Assembly (NCBI GenBank): GCA_932521035.1
Contig: OW051495.1
Coordinates: 5,394,001-5,458,000 of the forward strand
From: Oscheius dolichura
Taxonomy: Eukaryota > Nematoda > Chromadorea > Rhabditida > Rhabditidae
Length of the DNA stretch: 64,000 bases
Direction: 5' to 3'
Made by a program: the position numbers and the translations under genes. Below, piece by piece: positions 15,740 to 27,115 of this stretch. How positions within the stretch are numbered: the first letter of the stretch is position 1; each line of letters starts with the position of its first letter. The notes under the pieces are model-generated. The model made no database searches. It was not told the origin of the DNA and saw only the letters and a program-made list of their open reading frames with translations.

Positions 15740-18395
15740 ATGGCGATGAATATCCCGAAATCAGGCTATAGCCGCTTTATGAAAGAAGGCTCTCAGGTAT
15801 GGCAATTCAGACATTTCTAAAATAACATTTTAGCACTTCAAAGGAGTCGATGAAGCTGTTTTACGGAACATCGATGCTTGCGTTGAGCTTGCATCCCAAC
15901 TGAAATCAGCTTATGGTCCTAATGGTATGTACCTTTAACCCTATAAATTTTTTTATTAAGGAATGAACAAAATGGTGATTAATCACATTGAAAAGCTGTT
16001 TGTCACAAATGATGCCGCTACAATCCTTCGCGAGCTCGATATTCAACATCCCGCAGCTAAAATTATAATTATGGCTAGTCAAATGCAAGAAAAGCAGGTA
16101 CACTTTTATCCTGCCGTTTTAAGTATTTTTTTGAGGTCGGCGACAATACGAATACTGTTGTTATACTGGCTGCTTCTCTTTTAGAGCATGCTGCACATTT
16201 AATAAGTATGGGATTGACACCTCAAGAAGTCGCTGCTGGATATGAGCAAGCTTCAGAAAAGGCTTTAGCCATTCTTCCTTCCCTTGTTGTTAAAGAGGCC
16301 GTAGATCTAAAAGATATTGATCAGGTTGGGCATGAGATGCCTAATAAAACTCATTCCTACAGGTAAAAATCTTTTTGAGAGCCGCCATCACATCTAAACA
16401 ATATGATAATGAAGAAATAATTGCTGATTTGGTTGCTAAAGCATGCGGTAGGCAGCACTATAAAGACAATTTTCGATTTTTTTCAGTGCAAACTGTTCCC
16501 GTTAATAGTTTCAATTTTAACGTGGACAATATTCGAATTTGCAAGATCATAGGAGCCGGAGTATCTCAATCATTAGTTATGAACGGGATGGTTTTCAAGC
16601 GTGGCGCTGAAGGCGAAGTCAAAAAGGTTGAAAATGGTCGAGTAGCTGTGTTTACATGCCCTTTCGACCTAACCCAGACCGAAACAAAAGTGAGATTTAA
16701 AAACATTCAATTATAGCTTATTGTTTGAGGGCACCGTCCTTATAGAAAATGCCGATGAGCTTATGGGATTCTCTAAAGGCGAGGAATCGGAGATTGAAGC
16801 ACAAGTGAAGGCTTTAGCGGACAGCGGTGTTCAGGTACACCTTTTACACTCTTCATACATTTTTCGAAAGCATTTTTTCAAGTTTCAAGTTTTATTCCCA
16901 TAATCAGCGCATATCACGCGATGGAGGTCTCTTGTTCCTTGTTGCTGCGCGAGTTCTTGAACTGCTACAGCGGGACGGCGAGGAGGTACTCTCCCAGGTG
17001 GTCAAGTCGACGGGGAGAGGGAGTCTGCATCCATAACCGTTGATGTTGTTGCTGCTTCTGTTGGTAGAAGTCGCTGGCCGGCTAGGATGTTGAATCCAGT
17101 AGAGCCTACGGCCTCACGGTGCTCCAGTCCGGCTTGAGGCTCGGGATCCTGTCGTTTATCACGGCAGCACGGCGGCGGACGGGTAGCAACAGCAGTTGAA
17201 GTCGGCAGCACCCGCGGCTGGCTGCTTTAGTGGCAGAGAATTGGGAACCGACCGCCCGCGCGGTGGAAATAAGCAAAAATCAATAAAAAAAATAAAGCAT
17301 TTACTTTACGAAAAATTTAGGTTGTCGTGGCGGCAGGAAAATTTGGCGATCTTTACTTACATTTTTTGAACAAATATAAGATCATGGCTGTCAGGTATCA
17401 TTGTTAGACGGTGGTTACTATTCGTTGCAGACTGGTTTCTAAATTTGATCTACGTCGTCTTTGCAGAACAGTTGGAGCTCAAGCACAAGCTCGAATTGTA
17501 AGAAATACTTGGTTTATTTTTAGTTTATCAAGTTTCAGTGCGCCCCTGCAGTTAACCTTTTGGGAACTTGTGACATAGTACAAGTTAAAGAAATTGGAGA
17601 TGAAAATGTAGTGGTTTTTGACAAGAAGGCCGACAAAGGCAACGTGGCTACAATAGTAATTCGAGGTTCATCACAGTCTCGCATTGACGACGTAGAACGA
17701 GCAATTGATGATGCAGTGAATACATACAAGGCTCTTACTAAAAATGCCAAGGTGTTCAGGCATTGTTATCATATAAACATAGTTTTAGCTTCTTCCTGGA
17801 GCTGGTGCTGTGGAAGTTGAGCTCGCACGGCAGATTGAATCGTGGGGTGAGAAATGCGAGGGATTAGAGCAATATGCTATTAAAAAGTTTGCTCATGCAC
17901 TTGAGACATTACCCAAAAGTATTGCGGAGAATGCTGGAATCAATGTAGTTCTCTTTATTTGGCCTATATCTTACGTTTTAGGCTAACGAAATGCTTACAA
18001 AATTATATGCTGCACATGAGGCTGGCCAAACATCTGCTGGAATTGATATATGGAAGCAGGGTTTGTTGACTATCATACAATAAATAGCTTAAAATAGAAA
18101 TAATGAATGCCGTCGATAACCATATTTTTGACCTCCTGTCCGGAAAAACATCAGCAATAAGATTAGCTACGGAAGCAGCCTCTACTATCCTTAAGGTTGA
18201 TCAAGTGAGTGAATTTTCTTCCAATTCTGGTACAATTGGGAGTACAGCGGAAAAGGCTAATCCATAGAAAAGAATACATAGAAAGTATTCGCATAATCCT
18301 TATTTTAGATTATAATGGCGAAACAAGCTACTGGTGGTCCGAAACCCCGTGGCCCGAAGGCTCAAGATGACGATGGAGATGATGGAATGGCATAA
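15740..18395 (+). CDS. cct-8: CCT8, T-complex protein 1 subunit theta
   Basis: Subunit of the cytosolic chaperonin TRiC/CCT, which folds actin, tubulin and other proteins. About ten exons with blocks in family order: SGYSRFMKEGSQHFKGVDEA (15755), LASQLKSAYGPNGMNKMV (15890-15980), VTNDAATILRELDIQHPAAK (16000), the catalytic GDNTNTVVILAASLLEHA (16140-16195), SFNFNVDNIRICKIIGAGVS (16505-16570), GTVLIENADELMGFSKGEES (16730), VVVAAGKFGDLYLHFL (17321), DVERAIDDAVNTYKALTK (17690), the theta-type GAGAVEVELARQIESWGEKC (17800), and KQEIMNAVDNHIFDLL (18050-18150). It ends GPKAQDDDGDDGMA. The nucleotide-binding GDNTN and GAGA...E motifs are intact. One intron (16835-17320) is about ten times the usual size and carries a GC-rich insert. 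Confidence 0.96.
16835..17320. other. Oversized CCT8 intron with GC-rich inserted sequence
   Basis: The neighbouring exons join cleanly (…SGVQ to VVVAAGK). Inside this 486-bp intron, roughly 16910-17270 is GC-rich and unlike the AT-rich gene around it. Open frames of about 69 codons occur on both strands, but no family signature was recognised. It could be a transposon fragment or an embedded exon of another gene. Confidence 0.6.
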
Positions 18396-18497
18396 GTTTT
18401 TTTCTCCAACTACTTTGTTCAGTTGCTTTATTTTCTCGTTACTGATCTGGCTTTGAAAACAATTGTTTGTTACTTTTGCGACTTTTTTGTTTTGCAC

Positions 18498-18503
18498 AAT
18501 AAA
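18498..18503 (+). terminator. Poly(A) signal AATAAA of CCT8
   Basis: AATAAA about 100 bp after the CCT8 stop and 94 bp before the CSN4 ATG, in the position expected for 3'-end formation within a tight same-strand pair. Confidence 0.6.
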
Positions 18504-18579
18504 TGTTTGCTGTTTTAGTGCTCTTACTGATCTAGAGGGTCACTTTTCCAGATGTTTAAATGTAGTTCTATTTATGCCC

Positions 18580-18596
18580 TAAGTATTCTTTATAGG
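18580..18596 (+). promoter_or_regulatory. Candidate trans-splice acceptor before CSN4
   Basis: tattctttatag followed by one base and the CSN4 ATG. CCT8 ends only 201 bp upstream on the same strand, fitting an operon-internal SL acceptor. Confidence 0.5.
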
Positions 18597-20101
18597 ATGG
18601 AATCAGATGATGTAGCGAATGTTTTTAAAAATCAGAGCGATCACAAAGCTCAGTTGGATGGTCTTACTATTTTGCTAGATACAGCATTTCCTACTACCGT
18701 TCAGCTAGATTTACAAAAATTGGAAGCTTTGGTGCAGTCTGGTATTTTCATTATTGAAGGCTAACATTTAGTTCTTTTTAAGTTGTCGGCCTTGAAGCTG
18801 GTAGTATGGTAGTGTCACGTCATTTTATGCAATCAGTACTGGAACGGTTGGCAGGGGCACAATTGACTCTTGAGGGATTTGCTGCTATCTATCAGCGTTT
18901 ATTGGATATCCTACAAACTAGAGCCATCTCTTACGAAGACCAAGTGTTGTTTGTTATTTCTTGAGTTTTATTCTGTTCAGGTGTGCATGCTTCGCTATAG
19001 ACTAGCTGATATTTATGAAAGGCAAGGACGTCACGCAGATGCCGCGCAAATGTTAGCAGGGCTGCCAGTAGAAACAGGACAAAAGTATTTGGAATACGTT
19101 TAAAATTACATTTCATTTAGGCCAATGCAACCGACACAAAAAATGGACCTTTATTTGAGAATTGCATGCTTGCTACTGGAAGATCAACAATATGGGGAAG
19201 CCGATTTGTATGTTAATCGTGCAGGTCACCATCAAACAGAAGCATCTTCAGATCTGAGCACTAAATTCAAGGTTTTGTATATAGCTATGATGTAAAATAG
19301 ACACAATTTAGGCGACTTCTGCTAGAGTTTTGGATTGCAAACGAAAATTTATTGATGCTGCTCAGCGTTACTATGAGGTCTCTCTTTTGCCTGATGTTAC
19401 AAGAGATGAGAAAGAAAATGCCTTAATTCGAGCTATGACTTGTACGATTCTTGCAAGTCCCGGTATGCATGGCTTTCTTCTAAATTTTTCTCAATTACAG
19501 GAATTTCTCGTAGTCAAATGCTTTCAACTCTTTATAAAGATGAGCGTACCCATCCACTGCCTATTTTCGGTCTTCTGCAAAAACTTTTCCTGGATAGATT
19601 GATCAAGCCTAATGAGGTTATTCTTTCCAATAGATTTCTTAATGCTTTGCTTTATTTTAGCTGACTGAATTTGAACAAGGCTTGGATCTCCACCAAAAAG
19701 AAGATGAAGATGGTCGTTCCATTGTTAGAGGTGTGATTTTAGAGCACAATATGACCGCCGCGTCTCTTCTGTACACTAATATTTCTTTCGAAACGCTGGG
19801 AACGCTGTTAGGAATAGATGGCGATAAGGTTAAATCTTTTAAATTACTCCCAGTATGTGTAACTTCAGGCAGAAGAAATCGTGGTACAAATGATCTCAAC
19901 TAATAGGCTTTCTGGAACGGTTGATCAGATGGAAGGAATAGTTTCATTCAAAGGTAAGAGTAAATTCCGTCGTTGACTAAACACTTTAAAGGCATGTCTT
20001 CTTTGCGTCAATTAGATGATCAGGTTTTAACTATGTGCCAGCAGGTGAATATTGTTTCTAACATGATCCTTGCAGTACATCCTGATTTGGTCGCAGAGTG
20101 A
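18597..20101 (+). CDS. csn-4: CSN4, COP9 signalosome subunit 4
   Basis: PCI-domain subunit of the COP9 signalosome, which removes NEDD8 from cullins. Exons read MESDDVANVFKNQSDHKAQL (18597), TTVQLDLQKLEALVQS, SVLERLAGAQLTLEGFAA, TRAISYEDQVCMLRYRLADI (across the intron at about 18943-18980), YERQGRHADAAQMLAGLPVE, QKMDLYLRIACLLLEDQQY, EADLYVNRAGHHQTEASSD, DAAQRYYEVSLL, ALIRAMTCTILASPG, DERTHPLPIFGLLQKLFLDR, the PCI winged-helix LEHNMTAASLLYTNISFETL, and NRLSGTVDQMEGIVSFKG. The last exon is read unspliced to QQVNIVSNMILAVHPDLVAE, then TGA. This matches the subunit-4 order and TPR/PCI layout. It starts 201 bp downstream of CCT8. Confidence 0.95.
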
Positions 20102-20469
20102 TAACTTTATTTATGCTCTCCAAGTGGTTCGTCATCTGTCCGGGTACATATTCTAAACAACAAAATAAACCTTTTTATTTATTTCTTTAATAGATATTGA
20201 CTTAGACATTGGTTCACTACGATTCGTGTCACCGAAAAGTTTTTATACTCGTTCACCGCGGCTTTACAAAGGGCAAGACTGAAATGGTTAAGTATTTTTT
20301 AGAAGGATATAAATAGAAGGTGACTAGAATGAGATCGGGGTGGTTATATTATGATTAAAACGAGACAAATACACATATCCGGGGAAGGGTACCCGGTCTG
20401 ATTGAAAGACGCGGTTATATAAGTACAAGTTTACAAGGAATAAATTGAACAAAACAGCAAACCTAACAG
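20102..20469. other. Convergent 3' region between CSN4 and the zinc-finger gene
   Basis: No gene recognised. An AATAAA occurs near 20163 and composition rises from AT-rich to GC-rich across the interval. Confidence 0.4.
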
Positions 20470-22648
20470 TTAAGCGATAGTGGGGTCTTTAAGTTCAAAT
20501 GGCATCATATTCGAAGTGAGGAAAGCCCCTAGAAGAGTGTTATGGATGGGCGGAGCAGAAGTGAAAGTAGGATGGTTCAGAGCTGAGAGTTCATGGCTCT
20601 GTAGCTGCTGGAGCAGAAGTTGAGTGCTCAGCAGCGTGTTGGTACTCAACAGAGAAGGCTGGAGGAGACTGCCGTTGAGGTTATCCAAAATCCCTTTAAG
20701 GATCATGGACGTATCCAGCAGCTGGGGAGGAGTGGAGGTTCGGATAGGGGCCGAGAATGCCGAAAAACTGTCGGAAATTGACATCTCCGAAGAGTACGGC
20801 TGTTTTGGCGGTAGAATCTGGGGAAAGTCTTGCGTGGGCAGCTAAAAGTCTCCAGTTGAAATCTATAATAGCAGGGATACCTCTGGAGCACGGAAAGACG
20901 AAAGGTGCGGAGTAGGGACCTGGAAAGAGGGGAAGGATGCCGGCGTCAGGTTGATGGTCTTCTCCGGAAGGGACAGCTGGCTGTAGCTGGGCACCGACCC
21001 CATCAAAGGCGTGTCTATATGTTTTTGTCTCTTCCGCATTTCTCCCTCTGCTCACCTTTATAAATATTAGGAACAGGGAAGTCGATTTTCCGGCTGGCCT
21101 CGTCTGAACAGTCGCTATCCGTGTCCACGTTGATCGGGCTCTCGGAGTTGCTCCTCTCCAGGAATTGCTGACATTGTTCCATGTGAATCTTGAGTCCGAC
21201 TTTCTGCGCATAGCACTTCCCACAGCCGATGCAGGAGTAGGGCTTCTCGCCGGTGTGTACCCTCTGGTGGACCTGCATGTTGCCCTGGTTGGTGAATGTC
21301 TTCGCACAGTACTGGCAGCTGCAATCCCCTGGTTCTCTTTAATCCGAGCCCCTACCTGAATGGCCTTTCCCCCGTGTGCAGCCGGGTGTGCACGTAGAGA
21401 CTGCTGGCATACGCGTATTTTTTACCACAATACTTGCAGACGTACTCGTTTCCCTTCCTCTCCTGGTCCAGAGACGCCGCCGTCGCGTAGTTGTGGGTGG
21501 CCTCATGGGCGGTCAGCTGGGACTTCTGGATGAAGCTCCTCCCGCACTGGCCGCAGGTGTAGGGTCTCTCGCCGGTGTGGGTCCTCTCGTGAGACTGCAG
21601 GTTGCCCTGGCTAGCGAAGGCCTTCGGACAGAACTTGCAGCAGTAGGGCCGCTCTCCCGTGTGGGTCCGCACGTGTACCTGGAAAGGAGTCCCATTGTGG
21701 CCTGCCCGATGGCCCTACCTGAAGGGAGCCGGCGTAGGCAAAGCTCTTGGAGCAGAAACGGCAGATGTGTTTTCTCTCGTTCTGCTCGTGTACCTGCTTC
21801 ACGTGGAGCTTCAGATAGTTTTTCAGGGTAAACGTCTTCGGGCAGCACTCGCACTGAGCAGGCAATTATGAGGGGAAGGGGGCCAGTTACCTTGAATGTC
21901 TTCTCGCCATGGGTCTTCTTGTGGGTGTAGAGGGCGGACGGCGAGGAGAGACACTTGTCGCACTTGGGGCACTTGTAGTTCCTCATCCCCAGGTGGGCAC
22001 TCTTCTCGTGGACGGTTTTCGTCCCGTACTGGGCGAACGTCTTCTCACAGAACCGGCACTTGTACCTGGACAGCTCGCTGTGTCTCTCCCCCATAAACAA
22101 CACTTACGGCCTCTCTCCGGTGTGGGTCCTCTCGTGTACCTGAAGAGTGGCCTTCTGGGCAAACTTCTTGTCGCAATGTTGGCAGTGGAACGGCTTCTCA
22201 CCCGTGTGGCAGCGCTTGTGTGACTCCAAGATGGACAGGTATGGGAAACCCTTAAGATCTCATTGGTTATACTCATCTCAATACCTACCTTGCCACACAT
22301 CTCACAAATGTGTCGTTTCTCCGGACCGGAAGAGGGAACTGTGGCCGGCGCCACCGAGGAGTCGGACGAGCTGCGGGGACTGTCAGCTGCGAGGCCAATT
22401 GTGGCCGGGGATGCGCTGGGGACATGCGGGGAAGTAGAGGCCATCGAGGACGAGGTGTCACTTCCATCCTGAAAGACGCTGTCCAGAGACGGGGACCCTC
22501 TGCCCACCAGGATCTCCTCAGGGTCTATCTCCTCAGTCTCCTCGACGTCGACCAGCTCGTCCTCCTCCTCCTCCTCATCCTCCTCATCCTCGTCCATTTC
22601 GTCCTGCGGCTCGATCAGCGAGGCACTGTCCTCTTCTAGTTTGATCAT
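20470..22648 (-). CDS. C2H2 zinc-finger transcription factor with about 11 fingers
   Basis: Nuclear DNA-binding protein. The N-terminus is acidic ([20 protein letters not shown], then a Glu/Asp run near 22560-22600) and Ser/Pro-rich. Fingers follow on short exons: HICEMCGK (22300-22330), [154 protein letters not shown] and [18 protein letters not shown], the last being C2HC (ending HMEQC). Several linkers are TGE(R/K)P. A Leu/Gln/Ser-rich tail ([19 protein letters not shown]) ends ELKDPTIA. The ATG lies directly after cacttccag, so an upstream exon is possible. I cannot name the orthologue. Confidence 0.85.
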
Positions 22649-25600
22649 CTGGAAGTGTTGACAAGTCAGAGCATTCCGAGTAAGAGAGCGTGTTGACAAG
22701 AGGAGGCTGTGGTCAACGACGGCGAGGGCAACAAGACCCGATGTTCGATGAACACGTTAACAAGGCCGAGCAGTATAAGCATTAATGAAACACGCTGACG
22801 TCGGGGAGAGGAAAACAGGGAAGGGGGAGGCTATCAGTGGGATATCCAAAACAATAAGGCAGGGCCCCAGAGAATAGCCGGGAGCTGCAGCTGTTTGTGC
22901 TCTTGTGCCTGTCTCCAGCTATGTTCCCCGTGGTCAGCCGAGGCAGGCACGACCAGAACCTGCAGCAGAAGCAGTTCGTAAACAAGGGGAAGGCCGAATA
23001 CGGGAGGGTCCCTGGAAGGATCAGAGCACACCCGTCGCAGCCTGGCACCGTCTCATTCACGTGGAGCCAATTAGGGAAAGTCTCTGAGGCTATCAGATTC
23101 GAAGCCAGAGTTCAGAAACGGAGACGTTCGCCTCTTCCCGAGATAAAAGAATCAGTGTCCGCTAGCGTGTGACTGGCTCGCATCAGCTGGCCCCCAGTGC
23201 CCAAGTGGTACGTCTCGCGACTGGCACTATTTCTCGGGGCACTGGTGCCAGTCCGTGTCCTCCTGGCCCACAAAACCAGGCTCCAACCAACCAACAAAAC
23301 ACGGGCCAGCACAACAAAAGTCAACCGGGATGAGGATGGACCGGTCACTGTACCGGAAGACCCTCAAAATAAGGGAGAGCCAGTCCTCTTCTCCTATGTT
23401 CTGTTACTCTGTTTGTCAATTAGGCCCAGGTGCATCGGCGAGGAGTTCCAAGGCCACGAGAGTTGGCTGACGTCACCGCCCGGGGGGTTCCCCCTTGCTT
23501 GGCTCAAAATGGGACGAGAGATCATCGCTCGCTTTCACCCTGCCCTTTGCCAGGTCGTGCCATTGCCTGGGGCTGTGCCGACTGGCACCCCCCGGATGAA
23601 AAAACGGACCCACGACTGACCAACCATTATGAAAAGAGCGGCACACGCCGGCACCGCCAGTGGCGATTGCAGGAGACGAGCCATAATACCCAACTATACG
23701 GACAGGTAGGGGGTCAGGCCGACTGAATTCGCTATTCCGACGGGGGGAAGACTTTCACTTATTTTAGGAGAAGCCACAGGGGTGAAGGAGGAAGAGGAAG
23801 GGAAAAGAGAGTGCGAAAGAACACGCCTGGTCAAAGACAAAAGGAGATCAGAGGGATTACGAGAAGAGGGAAATCCCCCATAAATACGGCTATTCAACCG
23901 AGTCTAATGAAAGAGTCTATGAACTTCGGAAAAGGAGAGAAGGTAGACTGGATTTAAATTGAGAGGCTGGTGCGACCGAGTGACCAGTGGTCATCCCAGG
24001 ACAGAAAGAGCCGCGGCGCCCCAACTCATTGGGGAATCCTGCAGCTCGGGGTTGGCACAGGCCGGCCAGGGATGGGTTCAGCGCCGTACGCGCAGCTATT
24101 TTGTGTGCATGGCGCTGACTGCCTCCTCGACGGCCACCGCCTGGCACGGACTCTGTTTGTGATGCCGAGCGCCCGGGTGGACACAGAAACCGCTGGCACA
24201 TGGATGAGGACTTTTTGATATTCACATCAGAAAGGATTAACATATTCATCCGCCCGAATTAGCGGCAGGTGCAGCGGGGGCCAACGACCAAATGAGCCCG
24301 TTCCCACGGGTGCGATTGCACCCAGTTTGCTCTCGGGAAGGGGAACCCCCTTGATTTCCTCTTTGAGAGATTGAAGGGGATATTTTATGAGGAGGAAAAG
24401 AGAAGATAATGAGGGTGTAGTCTTTGGGAGAATATGTCTCGACCTATGGTCGACAACTTCAAAGGACATCAGTTTCAGGGGGCAGTCTATTCAGGAGGGG
24501 GGTACTGGGAAGGGAGGATTCTGAGAGGAAAGAGAGGAGAAGGGGTCTGGCAACTCTTGGTTGACCTATGCTGGAACGGGGAAACATTCACAGAAACAAA
24601 GATAAACATGTTCCAGGGGGTGGCGGCCTCGGGGTGGGGCTCGGACCTGGAGGTCGGACCTCGTCTAGAGAAGTAGTAAAGTGAAGACCGTTAGCCTGGA
24701 GCCCCGTAGAAGCAACAAAAACGTGCTAGTTGGTACAGCTTGGTACCCGGGCCCTCGGGCGGGGTACAATAGACGCAGAGAGGCCAGAGGACGGCGAGAG
24801 ACCGGGCAAACGGAGAGGAGCCGAGCCCAGTTCACGCCCGGAGAGAACATGTCAGTTTCAACACTGATAGCGAGTCAAACGGAAGCAACACTCGGGGGCC
24901 TGATGGATGACCGGGTCATAGGTCAAGTTTTGCAAAATCTCGAGTTTGGAGGGAGGGGATGAGCAGGAGACGAGGTAACAGGGGCAACAAGAGGAGAGGC
25001 TCGTCTTCTTCAGAACCGGGAGAGGTCTGGGTGGGTGTAAGGTGGAGCAGAGCAAAGGCCTTGCCACCTGCAATTATATCTTCGCAAGTAATAGGGTCCG
25101 AGTCCCCGCCATGTCCTGGCACCACTAGGCCCTGCCAGCCCCCTCCGAAATTTGAGAGACACTCCCAGGGATTTATACCTATGGCGAGGGGAGAAGCTGC
25201 TCCCGGAGCCCAGATTAACATTCGCATAAGCAGGTTGCCGAGGGAGGATACGGCCCGGCACCAGTAATACGGGTTCAGAGCAAAAAACACCAGATTATGA
25301 GAAAAAGAGAATAATCTCCAAAGAATAATCTCCAACTTCCTATTCAAAATGTGCAAGAGGGATTATCTTTCTGAAACCTCTGTTCTTGTGAATGTTATTC
25401 TGAGAGCAGCGCTAATAAAGTCCGGGGCAGACCACCTTCCCCTTCCCTATCCTCCCCCTCTGCCCTTGACGTCGGGCCATCTTAGATCAGATATTTGGAG
25501 GGGCCAAGGGTTATAAAAAGAGGGAAAGGAGGATAGAAAGAGCGGGAACAGAGTCAGGGACTACAGTAATCTGGGATGGACGCGGGACGATAGCGAGAGC

Positions 25601-26679
25601 TGAGCCGGTCGAGTAGGGGAAAGTGGTTCTTGCTGAAGGGAGGATTGCGTCGAAACCGGGACTGGTAGCCGCCGACGGCTGTTTGTTGGTCAGAGGAGAA
25701 AACAGGCAAGATATGCTCCTGGAGAGAACGGGCGAGATGACCAAAACAACAACTATTAGGGAGGGATGGCCACGGCCACGAACCGGTATGAAAGGGATAC
25801 GCGAGACCGAAAACGCCGCCGAGAAGAAACCGAAAGCCGCTAACTGACTTCTTCTTTCGATACACGCGGGAACGCAGTAGCGGATACGGGAATACGGGGA
25901 AGCACGTGTTCTCCTGGCCGGCCGGAGCTGCCATCCTCTGGGACTCCTCTCCTCGGACTCCTCTCCTTGGCCCGTGCTGCAACAGTTCCACCTAGCAGGC
26001 AAAACACGCACTGTTTTGAGGTCAACATACTCGTTTTGATGGTGCTTCTGTTGCAAGAAAAGGCTTGAAACACCAACAAGACACTGATTATTTATTGACC
26101 ACCGGGGGCTTCTCCATTTGGAAAGAACAGCGACATCGAGTACATTTTTTGCTTTTTGGTTGTGGCGGAGGAGAAAGCACTCGGATGATGTGGCTATTCG
26201 ATTGAGTTCGAGGTGGTCGGCATGAATTACCGACGATATTTCTCAGCCCTAATAAGCGAACAATATTTTGACTCGGAGACGCTATTAACCTTCCCTATAC
26301 CAATTTGCAGCTGACTGTATTCCCTCCCTGGCGGTGGCTCCCTTCATGACGGCTACTCCAGAGTCTAAACCGCCATATCTCAATAAAAATCAACTATTCA
26401 GGAGGAGCGCCGCCTTCTTTTTGTGTGCCACCTAATGCGACAAGGGTCTCCCTTCTTTTCGGGCTCCGGTGGTCCGGCCAAGTGATAACTCCAGTCTATT
26501 TGTGTACATTTCGTTTAAAATTGATCGATACTCTGGGGGTTTTACAGTCACGTGAACAGTCGTGGTCCTCCTCGGCCCGCCCCAAGTACAGAGACAAAGA
26601 GGAGACACATTAACACCGTCGCTATTCATAGCCCCTTCCTTTTCTTATACTTCCTGCCCCCTGCCCTCGACTTCAGTAG
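22649..26679. other. About 4 kb without a recognisable gene
   Basis: Mixed GC-rich DNA upstream of the zinc-finger gene. Many overlapping short frames occur on both strands, none with family signatures or clear splice-linked exons. It may contain the zinc-finger gene's 5' exon and regulatory DNA. Confidence 0.4.
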
Positions 26680-26976
26680 TATAATGGATCTCTAGGGCGC
26701 CGCCGCCATCTTCAAATTTAGCAGTTTTTAACATTTTTTTTGTTTGTTAGACTAGCATTTAGGTTGAAAAGAACAAGAAAAGCGTTAAAAATGGTGAAAA
26801 ATGGAAGAAATTGAGGTAGCCCTCTGTCGATGTGAATCCTGGTGCCTTTTTAAAGGGATAACCCTTTGCAATCAAAAAATTGTTTGGTTTTGAGTAAAAT
26901 CTGCTTATTTTAGCACAAAAAATGTTAAAAACTGCTAAATTTGAAGATGGCGGCGGCGCCCTAGAGACCCATTATA
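26680..26976. repeat. Palindromic (foldback) element with 60-bp arms
   Basis: The left arm 26680-26739 (tataatggatctctagggcg… onward) and right arm 26917-26976 are reverse complements with one mismatch noticed; about 177 bp of AT-rich spacer lies between. Arms contain ggcgccgccgccatcttc. There is no coding frame. The structure is that of a MITE-like non-autonomous element. Confidence 0.85.
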
Positions 26977-27115
26977 GTTCTTTTCCAAAAAATAGGGATA
27001 CACTAATTTGCCTCCGTTCGGGACCATTTGGGATCGGAGAACAAAATCGCAAATTTTGCCTGATTTTCAAGAAAAGCCTGATTACTGTATCCCTATTTTT
27101 TGGAAAAGAACTATA
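26973..27115. repeat. Second palindromic element, 29-bp arms, abutting the first
   Basis: Arms 26973-27001 (tatagttcttttccaaaaaa…) and 27087-27115 are perfect reverse complements over 29 bp, with an 85-bp spacer. The left end shares the TATA with the right end of the preceding palindrome, so the two are adjacent or nested. Confidence 0.85.

Noticed and set aside
23197-23726. Long overlapping plus-strand open frames of 98-140 codons
   Set aside because: Several frames are open at once in GC-rich DNA; no family motif, splice partner or consistent start was seen.
25300-25340. Short tandem repeat gaataatctccaa x2
   Set aside because: Only two short copies; too little to interpret.
25511-26079. 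Minus-strand open frames up to 181 codons
   Set aside because: Two overlapping frames of similar length, Arg/Pro/Ser-biased, with no recognisable domain; best explained by composition.
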